Assembly: GCA_038329845.1 (NCBI GenBank)
Contig: JBBQNJ010000010.1
Location: 1 to 64,000 of the forward strand
DNA: 64,000 nucleotides
Reading direction: 5' to 3'
From: JBBQNJ01 sp038329845
GTDB lineage: Bacteria > Planctomycetota > Phycisphaerae > Tepidisphaerales > Tepidisphaeraceae
The translations under genes were made by a program, and so were the position numbers. Below the pieces are notes generated by a model, which ran no database searches, was not told the DNA's origin, and was given only the letters and a program-made list of their open reading frames with translations. Shown in pieces: positions 42,536-50,464 of the stretch (its first letter is position 1; the number at the start of each line of letters is the position of its first letter).

Positions 42536-43456
42536 ATGAGTTGGAGATTCTGCGCAGATTGGGCCAAGAGCCGCCGGCTGTCGCTGGGTCTGGCGGATTT
42601 TCTGGGTCGGGGACGTGGGCGGATGCGCTGGCTCGACAGCCTGGGCGCTGCGCCGCCGCCGGTGCATCGACCGACTCTTGATGGATGGGAGGACGCCGAA
42701 GTCGCTGCGATCTGGATCGGCCATGCCACCGTGCTGCTGCGGATCGGCGGAATGACGCTCCTGACCGATCCGGTGATGGGCAATCGAGTGGGTCTGGGGT
42801 TGGGGCTATTCACCGGCGGCCCGCGGCGTTACACAGCGCCGGCCCTGCGGATCGAGCAGTTGCCGCCGATCGATCTGTTGATCCTCTCGCACGGGCACTT
42901 TGATCATCTTTGCCGGCCCACCCTCAGCCGCCTTCCCAAGCGGATCCCCGTGATCACGGCCAGCCACACGCGCGACTTGGTCGAGGATCTGGGATTTCGT
43001 CACGTCAAGGAGCTGCGCTGGGGAGAATCAATCCGCGCCGGCACCCTACGCATCGAGGCACAGCAGGTCCGGCATTGGGGCGCTCGCACTTTTTATGACC
43101 ATCACCGCGGATTCAACGCCTATCTGATCGAGACCCTCACCGACCCTCGCCGCCGAGTGTTGTATGGCGGCGACACCGCCTACCACGAAGGGTTCAAGTC
43201 GATCGGCAAAGTGGATTTGGCGATCATGGGAATCGGCGCGTATGACCCGTATATCGCGGCCCACGCCACGCCGGAGCAAGCCTATGCCATGGCCGACCAC
43301 GTGCGGGCCGAGCATATCCTCCCAATGCACCACAGCACGTTTCGCTTGAGCCACGAGCCGATGGACGAGCCGATCCAGCGAATCCTCTGTGCCGCCGGGC
43401 GCGATCGAAAGCGCGTGGTGATCGAGCGAATCGGCCAGCGCTGGGATCTGAATTAG
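42536..43456 (+). CDS. Metallo-beta-lactamase-fold hydrolase, NAPE-PLD/UlaG-like
   Basis: A 306-residue enzyme. The zinc motif LILSHGHFDHLCRPTL gives the HxHxDH ligands, with further ligands in VLYGGDTAYHEG and MHHSTFRLS near the end. The N-terminal RMRWLDSLGAAPPP and central WIGHATVLLRIGGMTLLTDPVM match the NAPE-PLD-like group of membrane-associated phosphodiesterases or lactonases. The ATG at 42536 is chosen; an ATG at 42374 would run through the 25-bp repeat region. The substrate is unknown. Confidence 0.85.
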   Translation: MSWRFCADWAKSRRLSLGLADFLGRGRGRMRWLDSLGAAPPPVHRPTLDGWEDAEVAAIWIGHATVLLRIGGMTLLTDPVMGNRVGLGLGLFTGGPRRYTAPALRIEQLPPIDLLILSHGHFDHLCRPTLSRLPKRIPVITASHTRDLVEDLGFRHVKELRWGESIRAGTLRIEAQQVRHWGARTFYDHHRGFNAYLIETLTDPRRRVLYGGDTAYHEGFKSIGKVDLAIMGIGAYDPYIAAHATPEQAYAMADHVRAEHILPMHHSTFRLSHEPMDEPIQRILCAAGRDRKRVVIERIGQRWDLN

Positions 43457-43704
43457 TCCATCCCGATAATCCCAGGCGCGCGATGACAATTGCCGATTTC
43501 ACCACGGGAAAAGTTTATCCCGACGCCTCGAAGACCCGAAGAACACGAGGCAATGGATTCCCAATTTGGCGGACTTGACGTAAGGGAAAAATCGGCTACA
43601 GTAATTCCCGTAATAGTCACTGAGACTTGCTTTCGGCGGATCACTTAAACCTCAAGCCCGGGTTCCCCCACCCGGGCGTGCCCCCCTTCGGGTGGGGCAC
43701 ACAC

Positions 43705-43736
43705 GCCGCGGATCCCCCCATCCGCGGCACTTTTTT
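43705..43736 (+). terminator. Strong intrinsic terminator
   Basis: Stem GCCGCGGA/TCCGCGGC with a short C-rich loop, two bases (AC), then six T residues. It lies about 250 bases after the metallo-beta-lactamase-fold gene and could end its transcript; further weaker stem-loops precede it from 43658. Confidence 0.8.
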
Positions 43737-43767
43737 GCGCGCTCGTCGGCCGATCCCGCGGAACGCC

Positions 43768-43929
43768 GAACACGCCGACCCGCAAGAACACGCGGACCCG
43801 CAAAAACACGTCGCACCGCAAAAACACGCCGCGCTGCAAAAACACGCCGTACCGCAAAAACACGCCGACCCAAAAAAACGCGCCGACCCGCAAAAACACG
43901 CCTCGCCGCAAAAACACGCTGCGGCAAAA
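43768..43929. repeat. 18-bp tandem repeat, nine units
   Basis: Units start every 18 bases from 43768; the consensus is RAACACGCCGACCCGCAA. Early units are GAACAC.., later AAACAC.., with changes clustered in positions 8-13. No spacers separate units, so this is a minisatellite, not a CRISPR array. Confidence 0.9.
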
Positions 43930-43972
43930 AGTCGAAATCGGCGTTGCGCTTCACGCCGACAAGACCGCCTCG

Positions 43973-44812
43973 TCACGCGAAAAGGCGGCGAAGAAACGCT
44001 GCGCTGCGTTCGGCGGCGGTCTGCGGGTCGGCGGTGTGGGTGTACAACTCGACCGTGGCGAAACGGTCGTATTGCACGCTCGCCAACGCATCTCGAAGAC
44101 CGTTCCAGTCGAGTGTTCCCTCGCCGGGGATCAGGTGATAATGCTTGCGCCCGGGGATGTCCTCGACGTGCAGGTTCCAAATGCGTCCGGCGAGCAGCCG
44201 AATCACATCGGGGATTGACTCGCCGATCACCTGGCTGTGGCCGATGTCCAGATTCGCGCCCAGACGCGGAGATTGCAGCCGGTCGATCCATTCCCGCAGC
44301 TCGGCGACATATTCAAGGTACAGCCCCGGCTCGCATTCGATCCCCACGTCCACCTTCAGAGATTCGGCCCGGTCGAGGATCGGTGCCATGGACTCGGCGA
44401 ACTGCCGGGCGGCGGGCGCCGGCGGCATCCCGCCCAGCAGACGGCCGCTGGTGATGCTGATGTTCTTCGCCCCGATGTCTCGGGCGAACTGGAGGGTCTT
44501 GAGGATCATCCGCACCCGGTCGGCGCGATGTCGCGGATCGGGGCTGATCAAGCTGGGTTCAAAATAGGCCTCGGGCGGGGCATCGCGCCAATAGCCGAAC
44601 GTGCAATTCGCGTTGACGTTGCTTACCGCAAGCCCGCCGCGTTCCAGCTCCTTCGCCACCTCGGCCACTATCCCCGCGTGAATCCAGCCGGGATAAGCAT
44701 GAGGCGCATCGGCGAGGATTTCCACGCCGTCGAACCCCGCTCGGGCGATGCCGCGCAGCGCCTCGACCAGGGTGAACCGCGTGTAGGCGTTGGTGGAGAA
44801 AGCGATCTTCAT
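43973..44812 (-). CDS. Sugar phosphate isomerase/epimerase-like TIM-barrel protein
   Basis: A 279-residue protein of the AP-endonuclease-2/xylose-isomerase-like barrel family. It starts MKIAFSTNAYTRFTLVEAL with GFDGVEILADAPHAYPGW following, and later metal-ligand positions lie in IECEPGLYLEY, ANLDIGHSQV, WNLHVEDIPGRKHYHL and FATVELYTH. Relatives isomerise or epimerise sugars and related cyclic polyols. Three upstream in-frame codons could extend it to 44905, but the ATG at 44812 begins the fold. It sits 102 bases after the multidomain glycosidase gene, as last gene of the second carbohydrate locus. Confidence 0.8.
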   Translation of the reverse strand: MKIAFSTNAYTRFTLVEALRGIARAGFDGVEILADAPHAYPGWIHAGIVAEVAKELERGGLAVSNVNANCTFGYWRDAPPEAYFEPSLISPDPRHRADRVRMILKTLQFARDIGAKNISITSGRLLGGMPPAPAARQFAESMAPILDRAESLKVDVGIECEPGLYLEYVAELREWIDRLQSPRLGANLDIGHSQVIGESIPDVIRLLAGRIWNLHVEDIPGRKHYHLIPGEGTLDWNGLRDALASVQYDRFATVELYTHTADPQTAAERSAAFLRRLFA

Positions 44813-44914
44813 GCCGGGCAGTGTCCATGCGGCAATGCCGATCATCAAGCCCAGCGCCCGTAGCGCGGACTGCGGCTGCGAAGTCCCGCGAAGTGGACGC
44901 ACCATTCTTCCGTG

Positions 44915-47900
44915 TCACGGAATGGCGGGCAGGGTCGTGGGACCCACTCTTACCGACACGTGATCGACGACGACGAAGTACTCCGCCCGCCATGCCAGTC
45001 CGTTCGCTGGAGCGACATCACGCGGCAACGGCACGTCGATTCCGGCGGTTTTTCCGGACTTGGTAGGCACCAAAGGAATCTCGACGACTTTCGGTTTGAT
45101 CACTTCCGCGCCGGCCCAAATCCACTCGACTCGAAGGACGCCGCTCCATTCTTCGGAGGTTAGATTTCGGATATCGACCCGCTGGACAAGCGATCCATCC
45201 ATCGTCTTGATCGCTTGCGGAACAATGCCCGCAGGGGGCGAAATAGGAAAGTTCACCCGCTCAGAGTCCAGCGGTTTGCCGGCTGAATCGACCAGTTCCA
45301 CGTCGAGTGGGACCGATCCGGCGATCATCATCGCCGGGGGGATCAGCTCGGCGTGCAGTTGGGCCTTCTCGCCGCCGGGAATCGGCCCGACGGATACCGT
45401 CGGAGGATTCACTCGCCATCCTTGCGGCGCCGAGAGCTTCGCTATCGCTTCGACGGGCGAAGCGGTTCGATTGCTGACAACGATCGACACTGCGGCCGAC
45501 TCAAACGAACGCTCGCTTCCGGCTGGCGCGGTCACCTCGGCGACCGTCTCGATGGGTTGACGAGGCCCGTAGAGTTCCAGCTCGCGGATCATCAGCCGGG
45601 GCGGCAGATTCTTTTTCAACGCCTCGGCTGTCGCGGCGTCGGGAACCAGCCCGTGGGTCGCCCGCAGCGCCACGATTCGCACACGGTCGGTTGTCACCTT
45701 GGGGAATTCGACGGCATGAAAGCTCTGATCCAGTCCCCAGGCATACATCCGGTAATCGCTCACCGGTGCCCAAACGCTCGACGGAATCGGCGTGCGCACC
45801 TGCTTGAGCAGCGCCCACTTCGCACCGTCGTGATACTCCAAGTCGAAATCCAGCAGCGCGCATTGGGCGTTGTCGGCATGCAGGCTCCAGATCACCAGGT
45901 GATCCAGCGGCATTGCCCGCGGAAGGCGAATCTCCAGCGTCTGCGGCGACGGTGTCAGATTCCCCTGGAAATATCGTCCGCGACGTGGATCGCCGCCGTG
46001 CGGGCTTTCAAAAATCCCGTTGGCAATGCTGGCGAGGTCTCCCTGGAAATCAGAACTGTAGGTGTACTCGGCCTGGCGCGCCACGTTGCGCCCGTAATCG
46101 ATCGGCTCGGCCGTTGCGTCCCGCCCCGGCGCCAGGCGCAAGTACTGGGGCAGCGCCGTGCTGTTAACCGTCACCCGTCCCTGCTTGACCGCGACTTCGG
46201 TGCGGTTGCCGAAGGCGTCGAACAGTTCCACCGGCTCGTCCGCCAACACACTGAATGTCACCGGCAAATCAGCCGTTCCCAGGTTGCGGAATACAAGGGT
46301 AGTTCCGCCGGCTCCCACGTACTTTAGCCCGAGCAACATTCGGTCCCCGGTGGTGCCCCAGTTCACCATTCCCTTGTACGCTCGGTGCAGGGTCATCGCT
46401 TCGCGGGTCCGTAGCGCCATCGCCGCCGGATAAGGCCCCAGGTGCGACCATACATATGCCGGCACCGACTTGTACCCCCCTTCGTTGAGGTAGTAGTACA
46501 TATTGTGCCCCGGCGGGATTCCCAGCGACTCGAGCAGATCGCGGTGCATGGTCACCCGCACCGCTTGCTCGGGGCCCAGGAACATTCCCGCCCGCAGGCT
46601 CGAGACGCATCGCTCCGTCTGCCAGATTGCTTTGTCGGCATCGCCGTGCGCGGCCATGATTTTTCGCAGCTCACCCAGCTTCCATCGCCAGTGGAACAGG
46701 TCGATGGTCTCATGTCCCTCGTAGTCATGAATGGTCAACACATCAACGAATGGTCCCCCGCCCAATTCGTAGAATTTTCGATACCAGTCGAGGCTGACTC
46801 CGCAATGCGCCGGTCCCATCACCACCGCCGCCGGATCGATGTTCTTGATTAGCGGGCCGATGGTCTTGATCAGCTCGACGTACTTCTCGACGCTCATCGA
46901 GAAGTTCGGCTCGTTCATCACTTCCCAGTGCGTCACTCGCCCCTTGAAGCGCGTCACCGCCTCGGTGACGACTTCGGGCGTGCAGTCCTTGAGATCGGTG
47001 AACTGGGCAAAAAACGGGGTCTTGAATTTCTCCGCCTGCGCCACCGATTCTTCGAATGTATCCAGCTTGGTGCCAGGATGAAGGCGCATCGGGTAGAGGC
47101 CGACAAAGGACTGGCGTGCCGGATCGACCCATCCGCCGCGGGAATCCCCCTCGTTCAGCGCCGGCAGCCCGTCGTATTTCGGGGTGATGCCGATGTGTGT
47201 TCCCCCGGCGGCGAGAAACTCATCTCCATGATGAAGCGTCACCACCACCCCATACCATCCCCAGCGCGGGGGGGTGAACGACATCGTCGTCTTGAACTCC
47301 TCGCCCTCGACCAGCTTCACCTCGAACGTCTTTTCCGCGATGACGTTTTTCCACGTGTCATACACGGCATAGCCAGCCGTAGCCTCTGAAATCCGCAGTG
47401 ATCCCGGCCTGATCGACAACTCGACCGGGACTTCCGCCAGTTCATATCCGATGTTGTACGGCAGCGTCGTTGTGGTCGTCACCACGATCCCCAACCCCAG
47501 GGTGCTGACGGTCTTTACGCCGGCTTTGGGGTTGTCCCAGAAGTCGGCGTCGAGGCGCATAATCAGCGGCAGGTCAGGCCTTCCGGCGGCATCCTTGCGA
47601 TCCCCGTTCCAGCCCACCCAGACTCGATCCGAGCCATCCACCGCGAACGACAAAGCCCCGTTGTATCCCCATGAATCGTACTTGCCGTGCTGCCCGCGGC
47701 GCATCGCCACCTGTTCGCCTTTGGCATCGAACCGCATCGCCGAGCCGGGATTGCCGGGGGACATGGCAATGACCCGTTGTTTGGAGTCCACCGCGATGGT
47801 GTGCCAAAGCTCGCTGCCGTCGCCCAATCGCCGAACCATCCCCGAGCCAAGGGTCATCATCGAATGCCCGGCCGGATCGTACTTGAACGCCTGGTTGCTC

Positions 47901-48541
47901 AGTGACTTGAGGTACAGATTGCCGGCGTTGTCGGCCACCAGTTGCAGCGCGGCCCCGGCCGGCTTGTCGAGTTTGATCGGCTCACCCAGCGCCCCGGTCG
48001 CCGGGTCGATCGTCGCGAGTTCCGAAATCGTCGGGAACTCCCCCTTAGCCATCCCCCGCGGTCGCGGAGGATTCGTCGCCACCACAATCCGCGATCCCGC
48101 GGGCAGTTTTTGCCAGACGATCCCCGTGGCGTTCGGGATGGCCACGGTCCCCAGCGGTTTCCCGCTGGCGTCGAACCGCCGCACCAACCCCAACAGGGGA
48201 ACGGTCACATAGACTCTGCCGGCCTCGTCCACCGCCACCCGTGCCGGCTCGTCCTTGTCCTTGATGTCCGGATCGCCGACCGGGAACTGGGAGATGAACT
48301 TGCCATTCTCATCGAAGATTTGCACCCGCAGGTTCCCGACCCGCGCCCCGAGCTTCTTGTCGAAACGTGATCCTTCCAAGGTATACATTCGACCCTTGGC
48401 GAAGACGATATCGCGCAGTTCGGATAATTGCCCCGGTTTGCTTCCCGGGCCGCCGAACTCCAAGTCCGAACCTTCCCCGGGCTTGGCCGCCAACGTTGCG
48501 CCGCTGAGCGCCAGCATGATCGCAATCGGCGTGAACCACAT
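44915..48541 (-). CDS. Large secreted multidomain glycosidase-like protein
   Basis: A 1208-residue exported protein. A signal peptide (MWFTPIAIMLALSGATLA) leads into an NHL/six-bladed propeller-like region (about 25-400) with LRVQIFDENGKF and RVYVTVPLLGLVRRFDASG. A (beta/alpha)8 domain follows: Glu544 in THWEVMNEPNF fits an acid/base and Glu643 in IWQTERCVSS a nucleophile. Then come a discoidin/F5-8C-like module and, near 1060-1208, Ig-like segments such as VVSNRTASPVEAIAKL. Catalytic activity is inferred from the GH-A pattern. The ATG at 48541 gives the signal peptide; the open frame upstream to 48805 overlaps the prepilin gene and is not coding. Likely attacks a polysaccharide displayed outside the cell. 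Confidence 0.7.
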   Translation of the reverse strand: MWFTPIAIMLALSGATLAAKPGEGSDLEFGGPGSKPGQLSELRDIVFAKGRMYTLEGSRFDKKLGARVGNLRVQIFDENGKFISQFPVGDPDIKDKDEPARVAVDEAGRVYVTVPLLGLVRRFDASGKPLGTVAIPNATGIVWQKLPAGSRIVVATNPPRPRGMAKGEFPTISELATIDPATGALGEPIKLDKPAGAALQLVADNAGNLYLKSLSNQAFKYDPAGHSMMTLGSGMVRRLGDGSELWHTIAVDSKQRVIAMSPGNPGSAMRFDAKGEQVAMRRGQHGKYDSWGYNGALSFAVDGSDRVWVGWNGDRKDAAGRPDLPLIMRLDADFWDNPKAGVKTVSTLGLGIVVTTTTTLPYNIGYELAEVPVELSIRPGSLRISEATAGYAVYDTWKNVIAEKTFEVKLVEGEEFKTTMSFTPPRWGWYGVVVTLHHGDEFLAAGGTHIGITPKYDGLPALNEGDSRGGWVDPARQSFVGLYPMRLHPGTKLDTFEESVAQAEKFKTPFFAQFTDLKDCTPEVVTEAVTRFKGRVTHWEVMNEPNFSMSVEKYVELIKTIGPLIKNIDPAAVVMGPAHCGVSLDWYRKFYELGGGPFVDVLTIHDYEGHETIDLFHWRWKLGELRKIMAAHGDADKAIWQTERCVSSLRAGMFLGPEQAVRVTMHRDLLESLGIPPGHNMYYYLNEGGYKSVPAYVWSHLGPYPAAMALRTREAMTLHRAYKGMVNWGTTGDRMLLGLKYVGAGGTTLVFRNLGTADLPVTFSVLADEPVELFDAFGNRTEVAVKQGRVTVNSTALPQYLRLAPGRDATAEPIDYGRNVARQAEYTYSSDFQGDLASIANGIFESPHGGDPRRGRYFQGNLTPSPQTLEIRLPRAMPLDHLVIWSLHADNAQCALLDFDLEYHDGAKWALLKQVRTPIPSSVWAPVSDYRMYAWGLDQSFHAVEFPKVTTDRVRIVALRATHGLVPDAATAEALKKNLPPRLMIRELELYGPRQPIETVAEVTAPAGSERSFESAAVSIVVSNRTASPVEAIAKLSAPQGWRVNPPTVSVGPIPGGEKAQLHAELIPPAMMIAGSVPLDVELVDSAGKPLDSERVNFPISPPAGIVPQAIKTMDGSLVQRVDIRNLTSEEWSGVLRVEWIWAGAEVIKPKVVEIPLVPTKSGKTAGIDVPLPRDVAPANGLAWRAEYFVVVDHVSVRVGPTTLPAIP

Positions 48542-48662
48542 CCTTGACCCAGTTCCATTTCTCAAGACTCGCCTCGATTCGTATGAAAAACCCCGCATCC
48601 GCCCGGGGCCGACCTCAATCGCCGCGGGACCGTCTTTCGGGCTTCGGCTCCTCCGAGTTCGT

Positions 48663-49430
48663 TCACTGCCGGGCCAGCATGAGGAGGAAATTCTTGTCCG
48701 GGATGAATGGAACGGTCGAATTATCGCCCCATCCGAAGACCGATCCATCCACCCGAAGTACGTTGATGTAATTGAACCGTCCGTGCGATCCGCCCACCTG
48801 GGCACCGCCGTACGGACTGTTGTTATCGAACGCCAGGACCATCGTCGGAGGGTTTCGCCCGACCTTCGAGGTCATGTAATTGGAATACCCCGACGGCGTA
48901 CTGGGAACGTTCGGATTGCCGGTAGAGCTGGTCACGTAGATGTACGAGCCGCTGCGATTGGTCGGTGCGTCCACGTCCAGGTTGCCCGGACCGATGAACG
49001 ACATTCGGTTATTGCGCTCATCGTCCCAACCGGGGCAGTAGAAGATTTTATCATCAGGCGGATCGATGCGCCCATTGGGCTTGGCCCCCATCAGCCCGGT
49101 GCAGCCGGAAACGTACAGCATTCCCAACCCGCTGTAGCCGTTGTTGAGCGGGGCGTGATTCTTGTAAGTCATGCTGGCCTTGAAGATGCTCCCCGGCTCG
49201 GGCTGCGTGTGCGGAGGAAGCCAACCCCTGTACTCATTGATGTACATCTGGATCCCCACCCCGACCTGACGCAGGTTGCTGGCGCACTGGATCTTTTTGG
49301 CCGCCTCGCGGGCCTTGCTCAGCGCCGGCAACAAAATAGCAATTAGAACGGCGATCACAGCAATCACTACCAGAACTTCCACCAGCGTGAACCCTAACCC
49401 GCCCCGGCGTGACTTGTCTCGCGTTGCCAT
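48663..49430 (-). CDS. Prepilin-type N-terminal processing protein of the planctomycete H-x-DG kind (second copy)
   Basis: A 255-residue protein. The N-terminus MATRDKSRRGGLGFTLVEVL has the prepilin peptidase site G-FTLVE, followed by VVIAVIAVLIAILLPAL. The C-terminus has HGRFNYINVLRVDG, the His-x-Asp-Gly element shared by abundant planctomycete prepilin-type proteins (close to the DUF1559 pattern, with 11 rather than nine residues between His and Asp). The body has Cys pairs (QCASNLRQ, FYCPGWDD). Such proteins are numerous in these genomes; assembly into fibres is assumed. The ATG at 49430 is chosen. It follows a near-twin 13 bases upstream. Confidence 0.82.
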   Translation of the reverse strand: MATRDKSRRGGLGFTLVEVLVVIAVIAVLIAILLPALSKAREAAKKIQCASNLRQVGVGIQMYINEYRGWLPPHTQPEPGSIFKASMTYKNHAPLNNGYSGLGMLYVSGCTGLMGAKPNGRIDPPDDKIFYCPGWDDERNNRMSFIGPGNLDVDAPTNRSGSYIYVTSSTGNPNVPSTPSGYSNYMTSKVGRNPPTMVLAFDNNSPYGGAQVGGSHGRFNYINVLRVDGSVFGWGDNSTVPFIPDKNFLLMLARQ

Positions 49431-49443
49431 CAATCGTCCCCTT

Positions 49444-50325
49444 TCACCACGGATAATCCGTGTTCCAGACGTATCCTCCGTTGGTCTTGCTGGCGATGAT
49501 CCCCGCCGCGTCATAAGGATTGTTGGGGATGGTCTTGGTATAGACCGTCAAGGCGTGGCCATCGAGGAACAGCAAGTTGGTCTGCACCCGGTCCATGTTG
49601 CTGGTGTCGCCGTGGCGACCGTGGATGCGCTTGCCGTTGTTCCACACGTTCATGTAGGTCCCGTCGTAGGCGAAGACGGTGTTGGCCGCATACTTGAACG
49701 ATGACAGGCGACTGACCTTGTAATTGTCCACCTTAGGATCGCCTGGCCAGACGTCCAGGGGGATATTGTATGACACGACCGGATTTTGCGCCATGTTGAT
49801 CGACGGGGGGAAGAACCGCAACGGGCCGGTGTCGGCATTGAGGCCGTACCAGGTGTGGATGTATCGCACCGGCTGCCCGGAGTAGTTGTAGCTCCAGCGG
49901 TAATATCCCGCCCCGGCACCTTGGTTGCGTGGCAAGCCGGAGTTGGGACTGGCCGAAAATTCAGCGCCGCTGGGACAATACAAGACCGAGCGCAGGTTTA
50001 GCGGCGCGGTGCTGCTGGTCAGCACCGGCACGTCGAGATATTTGCGATCCACCAGCAGGAAAGGCCAGCCCTGGCTCCCTCCCGACCCATCCACACGCGA
50101 CGGCTTATATCCGGCGGGGAAAACGCACCCCCGGTTTCCGGAATCGGCGGCGTACATCGCCATGGCGATGCCTAGTTGTCTCAGATTCGACAGGCACGCC
50201 AGGGTCTGGGCGGTGCGCCGCGCTGCCACCAGCGCGGGCAACAAAATGGCGATCAACACCCCGATCACGGCGATCACCACCAGCAACTCCACCAGCGTAA
50301 ACGCTTTGCGTCGTGTTGCGGTCAT
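49444..50325 (-). CDS. Prepilin-type N-terminal processing protein of the planctomycete H-x-DG kind (first copy)
   Basis: A 293-residue protein with MTATRRKAFTLVELLVVIAV as leader and cleavage region, a long hydrophobic helix (GVLIAILLPALVAAR), then LACLSNLRQLGIAMAMYA, the hallmark of these proteins, and HGRHGDTSNMD...FLDGHAL near the end. It is about 35 percent alike by eye to its neighbour, so the pair arose by duplication. The ATG at 50325 is chosen; the frame is open upstream to 50439. The gene pair sits between a PEP-CTERM surface protein and a multidomain glycosidase, in what looks like a surface display or secretion unit. Confidence 0.82.
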   Translation of the reverse strand: MTATRRKAFTLVELLVVIAVIGVLIAILLPALVAARRTAQTLACLSNLRQLGIAMAMYAADSGNRGCVFPAGYKPSRVDGSGGSQGWPFLLVDRKYLDVPVLTSSTAPLNLRSVLYCPSGAEFSASPNSGLPRNQGAGAGYYRWSYNYSGQPVRYIHTWYGLNADTGPLRFFPPSINMAQNPVVSYNIPLDVWPGDPKVDNYKVSRLSSFKYAANTVFAYDGTYMNVWNNGKRIHGRHGDTSNMDRVQTNLLFLDGHALTVYTKTIPNNPYDAAGIIASKTNGGYVWNTDYPW

Positions 50326-50464
50326 CGGGAATGCTCCTTTCGGTTCGCCCGCCGTCAGATTGCAGGCGGATTGACTTTCGTTTCGTCCGGCTTGAACTCC
50401 ACGGGCGCCGCACGCCCGCTCGCGGGATGCGGCGCCCATGAATCAAGCTCGACTCACCGCTCCG

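Larger units (their letters stand above)
43457..43972. other. 516-base gap with stacked hairpins and 18-bp repeats
   Basis: The first 190 bases are unremarkable. From 43658 to 43736 there are three successive hairpins (GCCCGGG...CCCGGGC, GCCCC...GGGGC, and a strong one ending in T6), followed by nine 18-bp tandem units (43768-43929) up to the end of the next, convergent gene. A plus-strand frame through the repeats would give hexapeptides such as KHADPQ, but there is no start signal and I do not call it a gene. Confidence 0.6.

Noticed and set aside
43768..43929. Possible CRISPR array
   Set aside because: Units are 18 bp and adjoin without spacers; no cas genes are near.
43627..44454. Plus-strand frame with repeated KHADPQ hexapeptides
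   Set aside because: It comes from the 18-bp minisatellite and then runs antisense to the TIM-barrel gene; no start signal or partner domain.
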